The notes below the pieces were generated by a model. That model saw only the letters and a list, made by a program, of their open reading frames with translations. It ran no database searches and was not told where the DNA came from. From contig NZ_KB892705.1 of assembly GCF_000373905.1 (NCBI RefSeq), forward strand, positions 3,670,478-3,734,477: a stretch of DNA of 64,000 nt. Direction: 5' to 3'. The DNA is from Mycobacterium sp. 155. GTDB taxonomy: Bacteria; Actinomycetota; Actinomycetes; Mycobacteriales; Mycobacteriaceae. The position numbers and the translations under genes are program-made. The first letter of the stretch is position 1; every line of letters begins with the position of its first letter. Shown here piece by piece: positions 33,567-41,712 of this stretch.

Positions 33567-34988
33567 GTGACCGACCCCGACGACACCCTGCATGGAGAGC
33601 TTGGCTGGACGGGGTCGGAAGACACCGATTTCGAATCGGACACCGGGCCGACGCCCCAGCCAGGGCCGCGCGCCGGGCACCATGAGGCCGTCGAACCGCC
33701 GCAGGCTCCCCCAGCGGAGCAGGCACGCAGCAGCTTCCGCGAACCAGCTCAGCACCCGGTACCTCCCGCACCCCCACCGCACGACGGTCGTCAGGTGCCC
33801 TCGGCACCGAGCAGGTTCGACAGCAGCCACTGGGAACAGCAGCCCGGCTGGCCGGTGCACCAACAGCGACCTCAGGCGCCGATCGTGCACCCGCATCCCA
33901 TCCCTTCGGCGCCGCCGACACCAACGGGGCCCGGGCCGCAACCGCCTCAGTCGTTCGTGCCATCACCCGGGTCGCCGTGGCCTGCCGAGGGTGGATTCGC
34001 GCCGCATGGCACCGGCCAGCCGGCGCCGCAGACGGTTCCGGGGTCCTACGCCGACCGGATCCGGGTCAACGACCTGGTGCCGCCACGCCGCGAGCCGCCG
34101 GCCGGCGGTTGGCGACTGCTGCTCTACAAGGCGACTTTCGGGCTGTTCAACCCCGGACCGTCCCCAGAGGACACGCGCCAGGCTGAGCTGGAGGCCAAGA
34201 TCAGGGGCGTCCTGCGCGGCCACTACAAGGTCGGTGTCATGGGTAAGGGCGGCGTCGGCAAGACCACCGTCTCGGCAAGCATCGGCTCGGTGTTCGCCGA
34301 GTTGCGCCAGGACGACCGTGTGGTGGCGATCGACGCCGACACCGCGTTCGGCAAGCTGGGCAGCCGCGTCGACCCTCGAGCCCAGGGCTCGTACTGGGAA
34401 CTGGCCTCCGACAAGCACCTCGACACCTTCGCCGACGTGCGTAGCCGGGTCGGCAACAACGCCGCGGGTCTGTTCGTCCTCGCCGGCGAGGCGACCCCCG
34501 CCCGGCGTCGCGTCCTCGACGCCGCGATCTACCGCGAGGCGACAACCCGGCTCGACCGGCACTTCTCCATCTCGGTGGTGGACTGCAGCTCGACGATGGA
34601 CTCCCCGGTGACCCAGGAGGTGCTGCGAGACCTGGACGCCCTGATCGTGGTGTCCTCCCCGTGGGTCGATGGTGCCGCCGCAGCCGGGCAGACGCTGGAC
34701 TGGCTGGCCAATCGAGGGATGACCAGCCTGTTGCAACGCACTGTCGTCGTGCTCAACGACTCCGACGGTCACGCGGACAAACGGACCCGATCCATCCTGG
34801 CCGCGCAGTTCGCCGGACAGGGCCAGACTGTCGTCGAGGTGCCGTTCGATGGCAACCTGCGTCCCGGTGGCGTGATCGAGGGCACCCGGGTGATGACACC
34901 GGCCGCACGCCAGAAGTTCCTCGAAATCGCCGCGGCGCTCGCCGACCACTTCCCGTCCTCGGACGATCGGCATCGGGAGCGCTTCTGA
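33567..34988 (+). CDS. Rv3860-like MinD/ParA ATPase, EspI paralogue
   Basis: The 473-residue protein has a Pro/His/Gln-rich disordered N-terminal half (about 20-165) and a SIMIBI ATPase domain with the deviant Walker A VMGKGGVGKTTVSASIG near residue 228 and VVAIDADTAFGKLGSRV. It shares the architecture of EspI and is encoded next to ESX-1 and whiB6, as Rv3860 is in M. tuberculosis. A regulatory role in ESX-1 is plausible but undemonstrated. GTG start with a strong ribosome site. It converges with the XRE-type gene. Confidence 0.8.
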   Translation: MTDPDDTLHGELGWTGSEDTDFESDTGPTPQPGPRAGHHEAVEPPQAPPAEQARSSFREPAQHPVPPAPPPHDGRQVPSAPSRFDSSHWEQQPGWPVHQQRPQAPIVHPHPIPSAPPTPTGPGPQPPQSFVPSPGSPWPAEGGFAPHGTGQPAPQTVPGSYADRIRVNDLVPPRREPPAGGWRLLLYKATFGLFNPGPSPEDTRQAELEAKIRGVLRGHYKVGVMGKGGVGKTTVSASIGSVFAELRQDDRVVAIDADTAFGKLGSRVDPRAQGSYWELASDKHLDTFADVRSRVGNNAAGLFVLAGEATPARRRVLDAAIYREATTRLDRHFSISVVDCSSTMDSPVTQEVLRDLDALIVVSSPWVDGAAAAGQTLDWLANRGMTSLLQRTVVVLNDSDGHADKRTRSILAAQFAGQGQTVVEVPFDGNLRPGGVIEGTRVMTPAARQKFLEIAAALADHFPSSDDRHRERF

Positions 34989-35012
34989 GCGCTCGCGATA
35001 TCAGGCCGGGTA

Positions 35013-35783
35013 TCAGGCCATGGCGCTGATCAGTGCCTCGATCGCGTGCACCGCGGCGGCGTCGACCGGATGCTCGGTCTCGGCACGGGTGATGACATCC
35101 TCGGGGACGCCTGCTGCCTGAGCGGTCTCCTCGATCGTGAGGTTCGCGCGCCGGCGTGCGACGTACAGCCGTTGGCCGAGCGTGGCCCCCGGTGCTGCTG
35201 CGGCCCGCGTGGTCAACTCGTCGATCTGGTGGCGCACAGCGCTGAGCGCCTTGATCAACGCCGGGGTGACCTGGCTGATCCGGGCCGCTCGGGATGCGAC
35301 CGCCTCGAGCTGACGCAGGTCGGCGAGGATGGCCGTGACCCGGGGAATGAAAGCGGGATCGCTGGCGGGCGGCATGGCGTCCATGGTCGAGCCAAGTGTG
35401 TTGGCGGCGGTGAGCACCGCTTGGGCGATCAGCGGCACCTCGGCATTCACCGGGGCAGCCGCGGGAGCTTCGGCCGGCACGCTCGCGGCGGGTGGAGGCG
35501 GTATCGCAGGTTCGGGCCCCGGGACCGGTGCGCCCTGGCGCAGCCGCGCAATGGTGCCCGGTGGCCAGTGCAGTACCTCTTCCAGCTTCAGCCGGGTGCG
35601 TTCACGGGGCCAGCTGCGGCCCTTCTCGAAGGCGATCAGTGCACCGGCATTGATGACACCGTCGGCGGCCAGGCTGCGCTGGCTGATGTCAAGTTCGCGC
35701 CGTCGCGCGGCGGCAGCCGCTCCGGCGCGAATCAAGCCGACGTCGAACTCACCGGTCGCGAGATCGAACTCCGCATCGGTCAT
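35013..35783 (-). CDS. Regulator with two XRE-like helix-turn-helix segments (EspM candidate)
   Basis: The 256-residue protein has a helix-turn-helix-like segment at each end: residues about 20-75 (ARRRELDISQRSLAADGVI, FEKGRSWPRERTRLKLEEVL) and about 200-250 (LGQRLYVARRRANLTIEETA, AGVPEDVITRAE). An Ala/Pro linker (about 85-112) and a helical middle lie between them. It is transcribed divergently from whiB6. EspM, a repressor of whiB6 responding to ESX-1 status in M. marinum, has the same divergent position, so this is a candidate functional equivalent; sequence alone does not prove orthology. Confidence 0.6.
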   Translation of the reverse strand: MTDAEFDLATGEFDVGLIRAGAAAAARRRELDISQRSLAADGVINAGALIAFEKGRSWPRERTRLKLEEVLHWPPGTIARLRQGAPVPGPEPAIPPPPAASVPAEAPAAAPVNAEVPLIAQAVLTAANTLGSTMDAMPPASDPAFIPRVTAILADLRQLEAVASRAARISQVTPALIKALSAVRHQIDELTTRAAAAPGATLGQRLYVARRRANLTIEETAQAAGVPEDVITRAETEHPVDAAAVHAIEALISAMA

Positions 35784-36167
35784 CTCCGGAGGGTTCCTTA
35801 GCTGAATGAGCTGGAGCGCTAGAGCGGCTGTCTTGGCTGCGTGGACCTGTCGATTCTAACCGCATACTGCAGCACCGCTACGTCTTGGGCTCTGGATCTT
35901 TTATCTAACCGAACTATTGCTACAGCTCGGTCTCGTATCGGCCGTGCAGGCGCTACGGCGTGTACTCGAACTGCTTCGGTTGCTATTTACACTGTTCACA
36001 CAGGTAATCACAACTACGTAGTTTTACTATTGCTTCCGGATCCAACACAGTTTCGTAGCGCCGCAACGGTTTTATCCATCTTAAAACGTTGCATTGCTAC
36101 GGTTCTTGCTATAGCGTTCCCCTCACCGCGGGACACCCGCACAGTTCTTACGAGGGGAGCAATAGAA
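35784..36167. promoter_or_regulatory. whiB6: Regulatory region between the XRE-type gene and whiB6
   Basis: This 384-base region is much less GC-rich than its surroundings. GCTA recurs, often as GCTAC, at 35877, 35919, 35952, 35982, 36096 and 36108. Two perfect palindromes are present, AACTACGTAGTT (36012-36023) and GCTATAGC (36108-36115). The last overlaps a -10-like TATAGC/TAGCGT about 50 bases before whiB6. The open frame through it (to 35841) is not used because a ribosome site and WhiB similarity begin only at 36168. Confidence 0.5.
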
Positions 36168-36461
36168 ATGACCGCTTTGATGGCCAATGGAATCCCGCTC
36201 GGCGTCTGCACCGCCAACCCGGAACGGTGGACTTCCACGCCCGACGAAGAGGCCAAGGTGATCTGCCGCGAGTGCCCACGCCGCTGGATGTGCGCCAGGG
36301 AGGCCTGCGAACTGCCCCGTGCCGAAGGGCTCTGGGCCGGGATCGTGGTTCCTGAAGGTGGTCGCGGCCGCGCGTTCGCACTCAAGCAACTGCGCTCGCT
36401 CGCTGAGCGGAATGGCTACCCCGTCCGCAAGACCCGGCTGATCTTCCCGGAAGCCGCCTGA
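36168..36461 (+). CDS. whiB6: WhiB6, iron-sulfur transcription factor
   Basis: This 97-residue Wbl protein has the [4Fe-4S] cysteines Cys14, Cys33, Cys36 and Cys42 (C-xn-C-x2-C-x5-C) and the turn GLWAGI, a variant of the GVWGG motif. WhiB6 activates ESX-1 substrate genes and responds to redox signals. GAGGGGAG precedes the ATG. It lies near ESX-1 as in M. tuberculosis, supporting WhiB6 over other WhiB proteins. Confidence 0.88.
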   Translation: MTALMANGIPLGVCTANPERWTSTPDEEAKVICRECPRRWMCAREACELPRAEGLWAGIVVPEGGRGRAFALKQLRSLAERNGYPVRKTRLIFPEAA

Positions 36462-36731
36462 TCTCCTGCCTTCTCGCCGCCGAGTTCGAGGGGACGGCGG
36501 CGGGAGGGCAGCAGTTCCACACGGGGGAGGAATAGGGGCCCGGGGCGTGCTGTTGATGCGTGCGACGGTGCCGGGCATTGCCCCGGGCCCCACACCAAAA
36601 CCGTCGCTTCGAGCGACCACTCGCCGCGAGGCGCAGTGTCGGCACCGTCCCCGACTTGCTTCAGCGATGGAGCGTGGCGACTACCGCATCGAGCAGGCGA
36701 TCAACTTCGTCCTCGCACTACGGTGGCAGCT

Positions 36732-37697
36732 ATGAGCAACACCGACGTCGCACCCACTGAAGTCACCTGCGCGGCTTCGGCATTCGCCGGAATTCTGCAC
36801 TCCCGTGAGGTACCGCTCGGCGGCCCGCGGGCACTGTTGGTGCGGCGCACGCTGCCGCAACGGGACCGGTCGCTCATTGGCGCCTGGTGCTTTGCCGACC
36901 ACTACGGACCGCACGACGTCCGTGGCGGCACAGGCATGGACGTTCCGCCGCATCCGCACACCGGATTGCAAACCGTCAGTTGGCTTTTCCAAGGCGAGAT
37001 CGAACACCGCGACAGCGCCGGCGTGCACGCCATGATCCACCCCCGTGAGCTCAACCTCATGACGGCAGGAGCAGGCATCTGCCACTCCGAGGTATCCACC
37101 TCGGCGACAACCATCCTGCACGGCGTGCAACTCTGGGTGGCCCTGCCCGCTTCTGACCGGGACACCGCCCGCGATTTCGCCCACTACACACCAGCGGCTC
37201 GCAACGTCGCCGGCGCGACCCTGCGTGTATTTCTCGGCGAGCTGGCCGACTCACGATCGCCGGTACACACCTTCACGCCGCTGCTCGGCGCCCAACTCGA
37301 CGTCGCCCCCGGCGCCACCGTGAGCCTGGAGGTCGACCCGAGCTTCGAACACGGCGTGCTTCTCGACGAAGGCGATGTCGAGGTGGCCGGATCATCGCTG
37401 GCGGTGGCCGATCTCGCCTACCAGCGGCCCGGCCACCAGGAGCTGCATCTGGTCAACCGCGGAGGAGGCCCGGCCCGGCTGATTCTGCTCGGCGGCACCC
37501 CGTTTCCCGAGGAACTGGTGATGTGGTGGAACTTCGTCGGACGCAGCCACGAGGACGTCGCCGCCTACCGCGAGCTGTGGCAGGCCAATGATGTCCGATT
37601 CGGCGACGTGGCTGGGTACCGCGGCCGCATCGGACGGCTACCGGCTCCGCCGCTGCCGAACGCGCGGCTCAAGCCGCGGCCCCACCCGACGGGTTAG
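36732..37697 (+). CDS. Pirin-like bicupin protein
   Basis: This 321-residue pirin-family protein shows the N-terminal cupin residues in PHPHTGLQTVSWLFQGEIEHRD and MTAGAGICHSE, and a conserved C-terminal LGGTPFPEELVMWWNFVGR. It belongs to a different pirin branch from the gene at 549-1535 (this one carries the long C-terminal WWNFVGR motif). The ATG at 36732 is preceded by GGTGGCAGC. Its stop codon overlaps that of the convergent PPOX gene. Confidence 0.88.
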   Translation: MSNTDVAPTEVTCAASAFAGILHSREVPLGGPRALLVRRTLPQRDRSLIGAWCFADHYGPHDVRGGTGMDVPPHPHTGLQTVSWLFQGEIEHRDSAGVHAMIHPRELNLMTAGAGICHSEVSTSATTILHGVQLWVALPASDRDTARDFAHYTPAARNVAGATLRVFLGELADSRSPVHTFTPLLGAQLDVAPGATVSLEVDPSFEHGVLLDEGDVEVAGSSLAVADLAYQRPGHQELHLVNRGGGPARLILLGGTPFPEELVMWWNFVGRSHEDVAAYRELWQANDVRFGDVAGYRGRIGRLPAPPLPNARLKPRPHPTG

Positions 37698-38209
37698 ACA
37701 CCGGACTCTCCACCCAGGTACTGCGCGGTGCTGCCACCGACAGGCATCGCAGGAAGGCCCAACTTGCGGTGATCCCAGCTGCGCAGCCGGACCGGCACCA
37801 CACGCACGGCGACGCGGTTGTTCATCATCTGGTCGACAAACGGCCGCATCTCCTCGGTATAGGGGCCGGTGTACCGCTCCCACACGCTGATTCCCACGCA
37901 CAGTAGGGTTTTCGGGTCGTCGACGATCTCGGCACGGCTGTCGATGGATACCCCGCGAAGAGTGTCGTAGGTCTGCCCATCCTCGATCATCACCGTGATG
38001 GTCGGATCGCGGCGCAGGTTCACCGCCTTCTGCGACTTGGCCTTGGTCTCGAACCAAATCTCACCATCGAGCACCGCGTACCACATCGCGACGAGGTGCG
38101 GCCTGCCGTCAGCTTGCAGTGTCGCCATGGTCGCGGTCCGGCTGTGCTCGATGAATTCGGTGATCTCGTCATCAGCCATGACGATCTTCGCGCGTTCGTT
38201 CCTACCCAT
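37694..38209 (-). CDS. Pyridoxamine 5'-phosphate oxidase-family (split-barrel flavin) protein
   Basis: The 171-residue split-barrel protein shows IEHSRTATMATLQADGRPHL followed by MWYAVLDGEIWFETKAKSQK and NLRRDPTITVMIE, typical of the PPOX/F420-dependent (FDOR) group common in mycobacteria. Such proteins bind FMN or F420 and reduce diverse substrates; the cofactor cannot be told with certainty. ATG at 38209. It converges with the pirin gene, the two stops sharing bases. Confidence 0.85.
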   Translation of the reverse strand: MGRNERAKIVMADDEITEFIEHSRTATMATLQADGRPHLVAMWYAVLDGEIWFETKAKSQKAVNLRRDPTITVMIEDGQTYDTLRGVSIDSRAEIVDDPKTLLCVGISVWERYTGPYTEEMRPFVDQMMNNRVAVRVVPVRLRSWDHRKLGLPAMPVGGSTAQYLGGESGV

Positions 38210-38244
38210 GCATCAGCACCTCTCGCTCTTGAGTGCGGCGCATG

Positions 38245-38997
38245 TCAGCCGCGGTACTGGGAAACGCAGACGAACGTCGTCTTATCGGTGTCGTACAGAG
38301 TGTCCCCGGGGCATGTTCCCTGCACCTTGCTCACCTCATCGACGTGATAGACGTCGGGCCCCGGCGCGCATGGAGCGAGCGTGATCGTGATGGCCGTCGC
38401 GTTCGGATTGTCGGGATCGGTGCCGAATTCCTGGATGCGGACACAGTCACCGACCCGCAGGTCCCCCACTGCGACGGTCTGCGGCACCGGCGGAGGCGCC
38501 GACACAGTGGTGCGCGGCGTCGACCGCTTGGTGGGGGCCTTCGACATCGTGGTCTTAGACGTCGTGGTCGTGGTGGTCGTCGTGGTCGACGACGAGTTGT
38601 TCTTATGCGACACCAGGAACACCACGAGTGCGATGATCGCCACGAAGATCATCAGGTAGGACACTGTCAGACCGATCAGGGCACGTCCGCGGCCCTTCTC
38701 GCCGGTCTTCTTGATCTGGGACAAGGCCAGATGGCCCAATACCGCGCCGATAGGTGCGAAGACAATCCCGAAAACGATCGACAGGGTCGCCAGCGCGTTG
38801 GTCCGGCCCGGCGGCGGTCCGTACCCAGGTGGGCCCGGCGGATAAGGCGGATAACCGGGCGGAGGGCCTGGGGGAAAGCCGGGCGGGCCTCCGGGCCCGC
38901 CCGGAAAGCCCGGTGGAGGAAAGCCTCCGCCTGGTCCGGCAAACGGATCGTTGCCGTACGGGCCTACCGGTCCACTCCCGTACCCGCCGTATGTCAT
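38245..38997 (-). CDS. Proline-rich DUF4190-type membrane protein with Thr-rich stalk
   Basis: This 250-residue protein has a Pro/Gly-rich N-terminus (1-62, PPG repeats), two membrane helices of the DUF4190 type (about 66-88 and 103-130, NALATLSIVFGIVFAPIGAV and the IKKTGEKGRGRALIG loop), a Ser/Thr tract with nine consecutive Thr, and an extracytoplasmic C-terminal domain with three Cys (GDCVRI, APCAPG, GTCPGD and a last VCVSQ). Function unknown; similar proteins are common in actinobacteria. ATG at 38997. Confidence 0.75.
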   Translation of the reverse strand: MTYGGYGSGPVGPYGNDPFAGPGGGFPPPGFPGGPGGPPGFPPGPPPGYPPYPPGPPGYGPPPGRTNALATLSIVFGIVFAPIGAVLGHLALSQIKKTGEKGRGRALIGLTVSYLMIFVAIIALVVFLVSHKNNSSSTTTTTTTTTSKTTMSKAPTKRSTPRTTVSAPPPVPQTVAVGDLRVGDCVRIQEFGTDPDNPNATAITITLAPCAPGPDVYHVDEVSKVQGTCPGDTLYDTDKTTFVCVSQYRG

Positions 38998-39170
38998 TAC
39001 CAGTCTCCGCCGTCGACTACGCCTGATTCTGCGCCAAATTTCACCACCATGGGACGTGGATCGCCCGCCAATGCTGTGCGGAGACTCGATCGTAATCGGC
39101 CCGCCACCGGGTGACTCGATCCTCGCTGCCGTGCAGAACTTCCCGCCGCGGGCCGGGCATCTTCCGGCGC

Positions 39171-39176
39171 TAGCCT
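39171..39176 (+). promoter_or_regulatory. Leaderless -10 box of the LigB-type dioxygenase gene
   Basis: TAGCCT lies 6 bases before the ATG at 39183 and no ribosome-binding sequence is present, which is the mycobacterial leaderless pattern. Confidence 0.45.
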
Positions 39177-39182
39177 GGTCCG

Positions 39183-39965
39183 ATGGAGCCAACTTCGGCG
39201 ATGCCGGCGGCGTTCATCGGACACGGCAGCCCGATGAACGCCATCGAGTCCAACCGGTACACCACCGCATGGCGCGACTTCGGCCGGTCAGTGCCACGGC
39301 CACGGGCCATTCTGGTGGTCAGCGCCCACTGGTACATCAATGCCACCGTGGTCACGGCGATGCCGCGGCCGCGCACCATCCACGATTTCTACGGGTTCCC
39401 GCGCGAGCTGTTCGATGTCCGGTACCCGGCGCCCGGACTGCCCGAGCTCGCTGAGGAGATCAGCGATACGGTGCGCCCGACCTGGGTGGGCGCCGATGTG
39501 GACAGCTGGGGCATCGACCACGGGACCTGGTCGGTACTCGTGCACGCGTTCCCCGACGCATCGATCCCGGTGGTGCAGTTGGCCATCAACGCCAACGAAC
39601 CGGCCGACTACCACCTGGAACTCGGGGCCAGGCTGGCGCCGCTGCGCGAGCGTGGCGTGCTGGTGCTGGCCAGCGGCAACATCGTGCATAACCTGGCAGG
39701 CATGGACGCCGCGCGTCCCGACGATGGATACGACTGGGCTCAGCGGTTCGACGATGCCGCCCGCGAGCAAGTGCTCAACTCCCCCGCCGACATCCTCACC
39801 CTCGATGCCCACCGGGACTATCCACTGGCCGTCCCGACCCCCGATCACTTCATCCCGTTCCTGTACTTCGCCGGAATCTCCTCTGCCACAAACACTCCCG
39901 CCGAGGTACTGACCAGCGGCTACACCTTCGGATCGCTGTCCATGACGGCATACACGCTGCGCTGA
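39183..39965 (+). CDS. LigB/DODA-type extradiol dioxygenase family protein
   Basis: The 260-residue protein belongs to the class III extradiol ring-cleavage (4,5-DOPA dioxygenase/YgiD) group. Likely metal ligands are His14 (FIGHGSPMNAIE) and a later His (VVSAHWYIN); GIDHGTWSVL and ASGNIVHNL are also conserved. Such enzymes use non-haem metal (Fe or Zn) to open catechol rings. Native substrate unknown. It forms a short leaderless unit with the EVE gene 36 bases downstream. Confidence 0.87.
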   Translation: MEPTSAMPAAFIGHGSPMNAIESNRYTTAWRDFGRSVPRPRAILVVSAHWYINATVVTAMPRPRTIHDFYGFPRELFDVRYPAPGLPELAEEISDTVRPTWVGADVDSWGIDHGTWSVLVHAFPDASIPVVQLAINANEPADYHLELGARLAPLRERGVLVLASGNIVHNLAGMDAARPDDGYDWAQRFDDAAREQVLNSPADILTLDAHRDYPLAVPTPDHFIPFLYFAGISSATNTPAEVLTSGYTFGSLSMTAYTLR

Positions 39966-40001
39966 GCCCGATCTGTCGGTGGGCCGCCGTAGCGTGCCGT
40001 C

Positions 40002-40418
40002 ATGACGTACTGGATCAACACCGTCAGCCGTGACCACGTCGCACGCGCTGTGGCCGGCGGCTTCACGCAGGCCAACCACGGCAAGCCCCACATGCTGCGC
40101 AAGATGGCGCGCGGGGACTGGATCGTCTTCTACTCGCCGCGGACTACTTTCCCGGACGGTCCACCGCTGCAGGCGTTCACCGCACTCGGCCAGGTCAGCG
40201 ACGACGTGCCGTACCAGGCCGAAGTGACGCCGGATTTCCACCCGTGGCGGCGGGCGATGGATTTCCTGGCCTGCAACGAAACCCCGATCCGGCCACTGAT
40301 CGAGAATCTTGATTTCGTGGAAGACAAGAAGCGTTGGGGATACCGGTTCCGGCTCGGCGTTTTCGAGATCGATCAGCATGATTTCGACGTCATCCGCTCG
40401 GCGATGAGCCCACCGTGA
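40002..40418 (+). CDS. EVE domain-containing protein
   Basis: This 138-residue protein is the UPF0310/EVE type: YWINTVSRDHVARAV, GDWIVFYSPRT and FTALGQVSDD match. EVE/PUA-like folds bind modified bases in DNA or RNA and are often paired with restriction systems, but no such partner is adjacent. A TAGCGT box (39990-39995) six bases before the ATG suggests a leaderless message. Confidence 0.85.
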   Translation: MTYWINTVSRDHVARAVAGGFTQANHGKPHMLRKMARGDWIVFYSPRTTFPDGPPLQAFTALGQVSDDVPYQAEVTPDFHPWRRAMDFLACNETPIRPLIENLDFVEDKKRWGYRFRLGVFEIDQHDFDVIRSAMSPP

Positions 40419-40440
40419 TCGCGCGCCTACACGCGGATCG

Positions 40441-41006
40441 GTGACAACCACGCAGCGCCGCGGATTCAACGACACCGTCACCCGGTTCTGGAGCTTCGCC
40501 GCTCCGGCCTACGACCAGCAGTGCCTGCGACGTTGGATCTACCGGCCCGCCCAGGACGAGGTGATCACCCAGCTGCGGCAGCACGCCTCCACTGACGATC
40601 ATTCGTGCTCCTCACGTGCGCGGATCGCCGATGTCGCATGCGGCACCGGGATCCTGGCCGACCGCATCCAGCGTGAGCTACAGACCGACGAGGTCTACGG
40701 CATCGACATGTCCGAGGGCATGCTGGCCCAGGCCCGCAAGCGCTGCGACCGGGTGCGGTGGAGTTCCACCGCGTCCTCGCCCCGGGCGGCATCGTCGCTG
40801 TGACGACTATCAGTCCGCGCCAACCGATTCCACTGTTGCAGGCGCTATCCGCGGCGGTGTGGAGTCCCGTGCACAACCCGTCTGAATCGGAATTGCTGGC
40901 CTTGTTCGCGGGTGCGGGGTTCACCGTCGCCGACCAGCACCGGGTGCGCCGGCCGATCTGGATGCCCGTGTCAGACCTGATCACCGTCGGCGTCAAACCG
41001 GCCTAA
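40441..41006 (+). pseudogene. Class I SAM-dependent methyltransferase with internal deletion
   Basis: The first frame (40441-40754) has the N-terminal half: FWSFAAPAYDQQCLRRWIY, the SAM motif IADVACGTGILADRI and DMSEGMLAQARKRCDRVRW. The next recognisable part, VEFHRVLAPGGIVAVTTIS, continues in another frame to TAA at 41006. Between them, the 40-50 residues that normally follow the second SAM-binding strand are missing, and the join shifts the frame. Together the two halves cover a YcgJ/UbiE-like methyltransferase. Start GTG at 40441. I consider it non-functional. Confidence 0.75.
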
Positions 41007-41297
41007 TAGTGTGCCGACTGATGGAAGTTCCTACGCGGGAGTGGATTTCGGCACATAGCACGTAGATCGCGGAGTCGACCGCTCGGGGTCGGCCACCAGC
41101 AGATCCTCGATGCCGGGTCCAGGTCGTACCCGAACCCGACCGTGCGCATCGGGAACGGTTCGGCTTTGCCGGGGAGCGCCGTGCGCCGTCCGGCCGGCCT
41201 TCGCCGCGTGCTTTTGGCGTGCACAGTCAGCCTCACTTGGTTCGTACCACCGAATCGACAGACCTGAGTCAGGCGCGAATTCGTTTGGTGGCCATCG
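41007..41297. other. Stretch without a recognised gene
   Basis: The 291 bases between the methyltransferase relic and the end of the DUF222 gene contain only short overlapping frames with no familiar motif or ribosome site. It may be further decayed accessory sequence. Confidence 0.4.
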
Positions 41298-41670
41298 TCA
41301 GCCAACCCAGCTCGGCGGCTCTAGCGACTTCGTCGACGGTGGGGGTGGTTGGGGTTGGAAGGGTTGGTACCACCACCAGTTGGCGCGTTCGCCGGTGGGG
41401 CCGGGGCAGGGTGGGACGTCGGGTGGGGGTGTGGTTGGTGGCCGGGCCAGGGACCCTGCACTGAGTCGTCGCCCGGCGGCATCGGTGACGATGAGTCGGT
41501 CAGCCGGTCCGGTGATGGTGACACCCCCGCGATGGTGCAGTCGGTGATGATATGGGCATACCAACACCAGATTGTCCAGGTCGGTGCGCCCGCCGTCCTC
41601 CCAGTAGGCGTCGGCGGCGGGCGTAGTGTCTGAGCTTGTCGCTCAGGCTATTTCCCGCCGCCGCGCCCCC

Positions 41671-41704
41671 GAACCGGACGTGCGACTCTCATCGCATCCG
41701 GCTC
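41671..41704 (-). ncRNA. Group II intron domain V (catalytic hairpin)
   Basis: A 34-base hairpin begins GAGCCGGATGC and ends GCACGTCCGGTTC with a GATGA-type internal region, the most conserved part of group II introns and the metal-binding catalytic core. It lies 8 bases after the reverse transcriptase stop codon, the standard position. Confidence 0.85.
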
Positions 41705-41712
41705 TCCGTAGG

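Noticed and set aside
35841..36167. 109-codon N-terminal extension of WhiB6
   Set aside because: The frame is open but the sequence is unlike WhiB proteins and AT-richer, and a clear GAGGGGAG ribosome site precedes the ATG at 36168, which gives the normal WhiB6 length.
549..37697. Two pirin genes flanking ESX-1 as a functional pair
   Set aside because: They belong to different pirin branches and have unrelated neighbours; the flanking position is probably chance.
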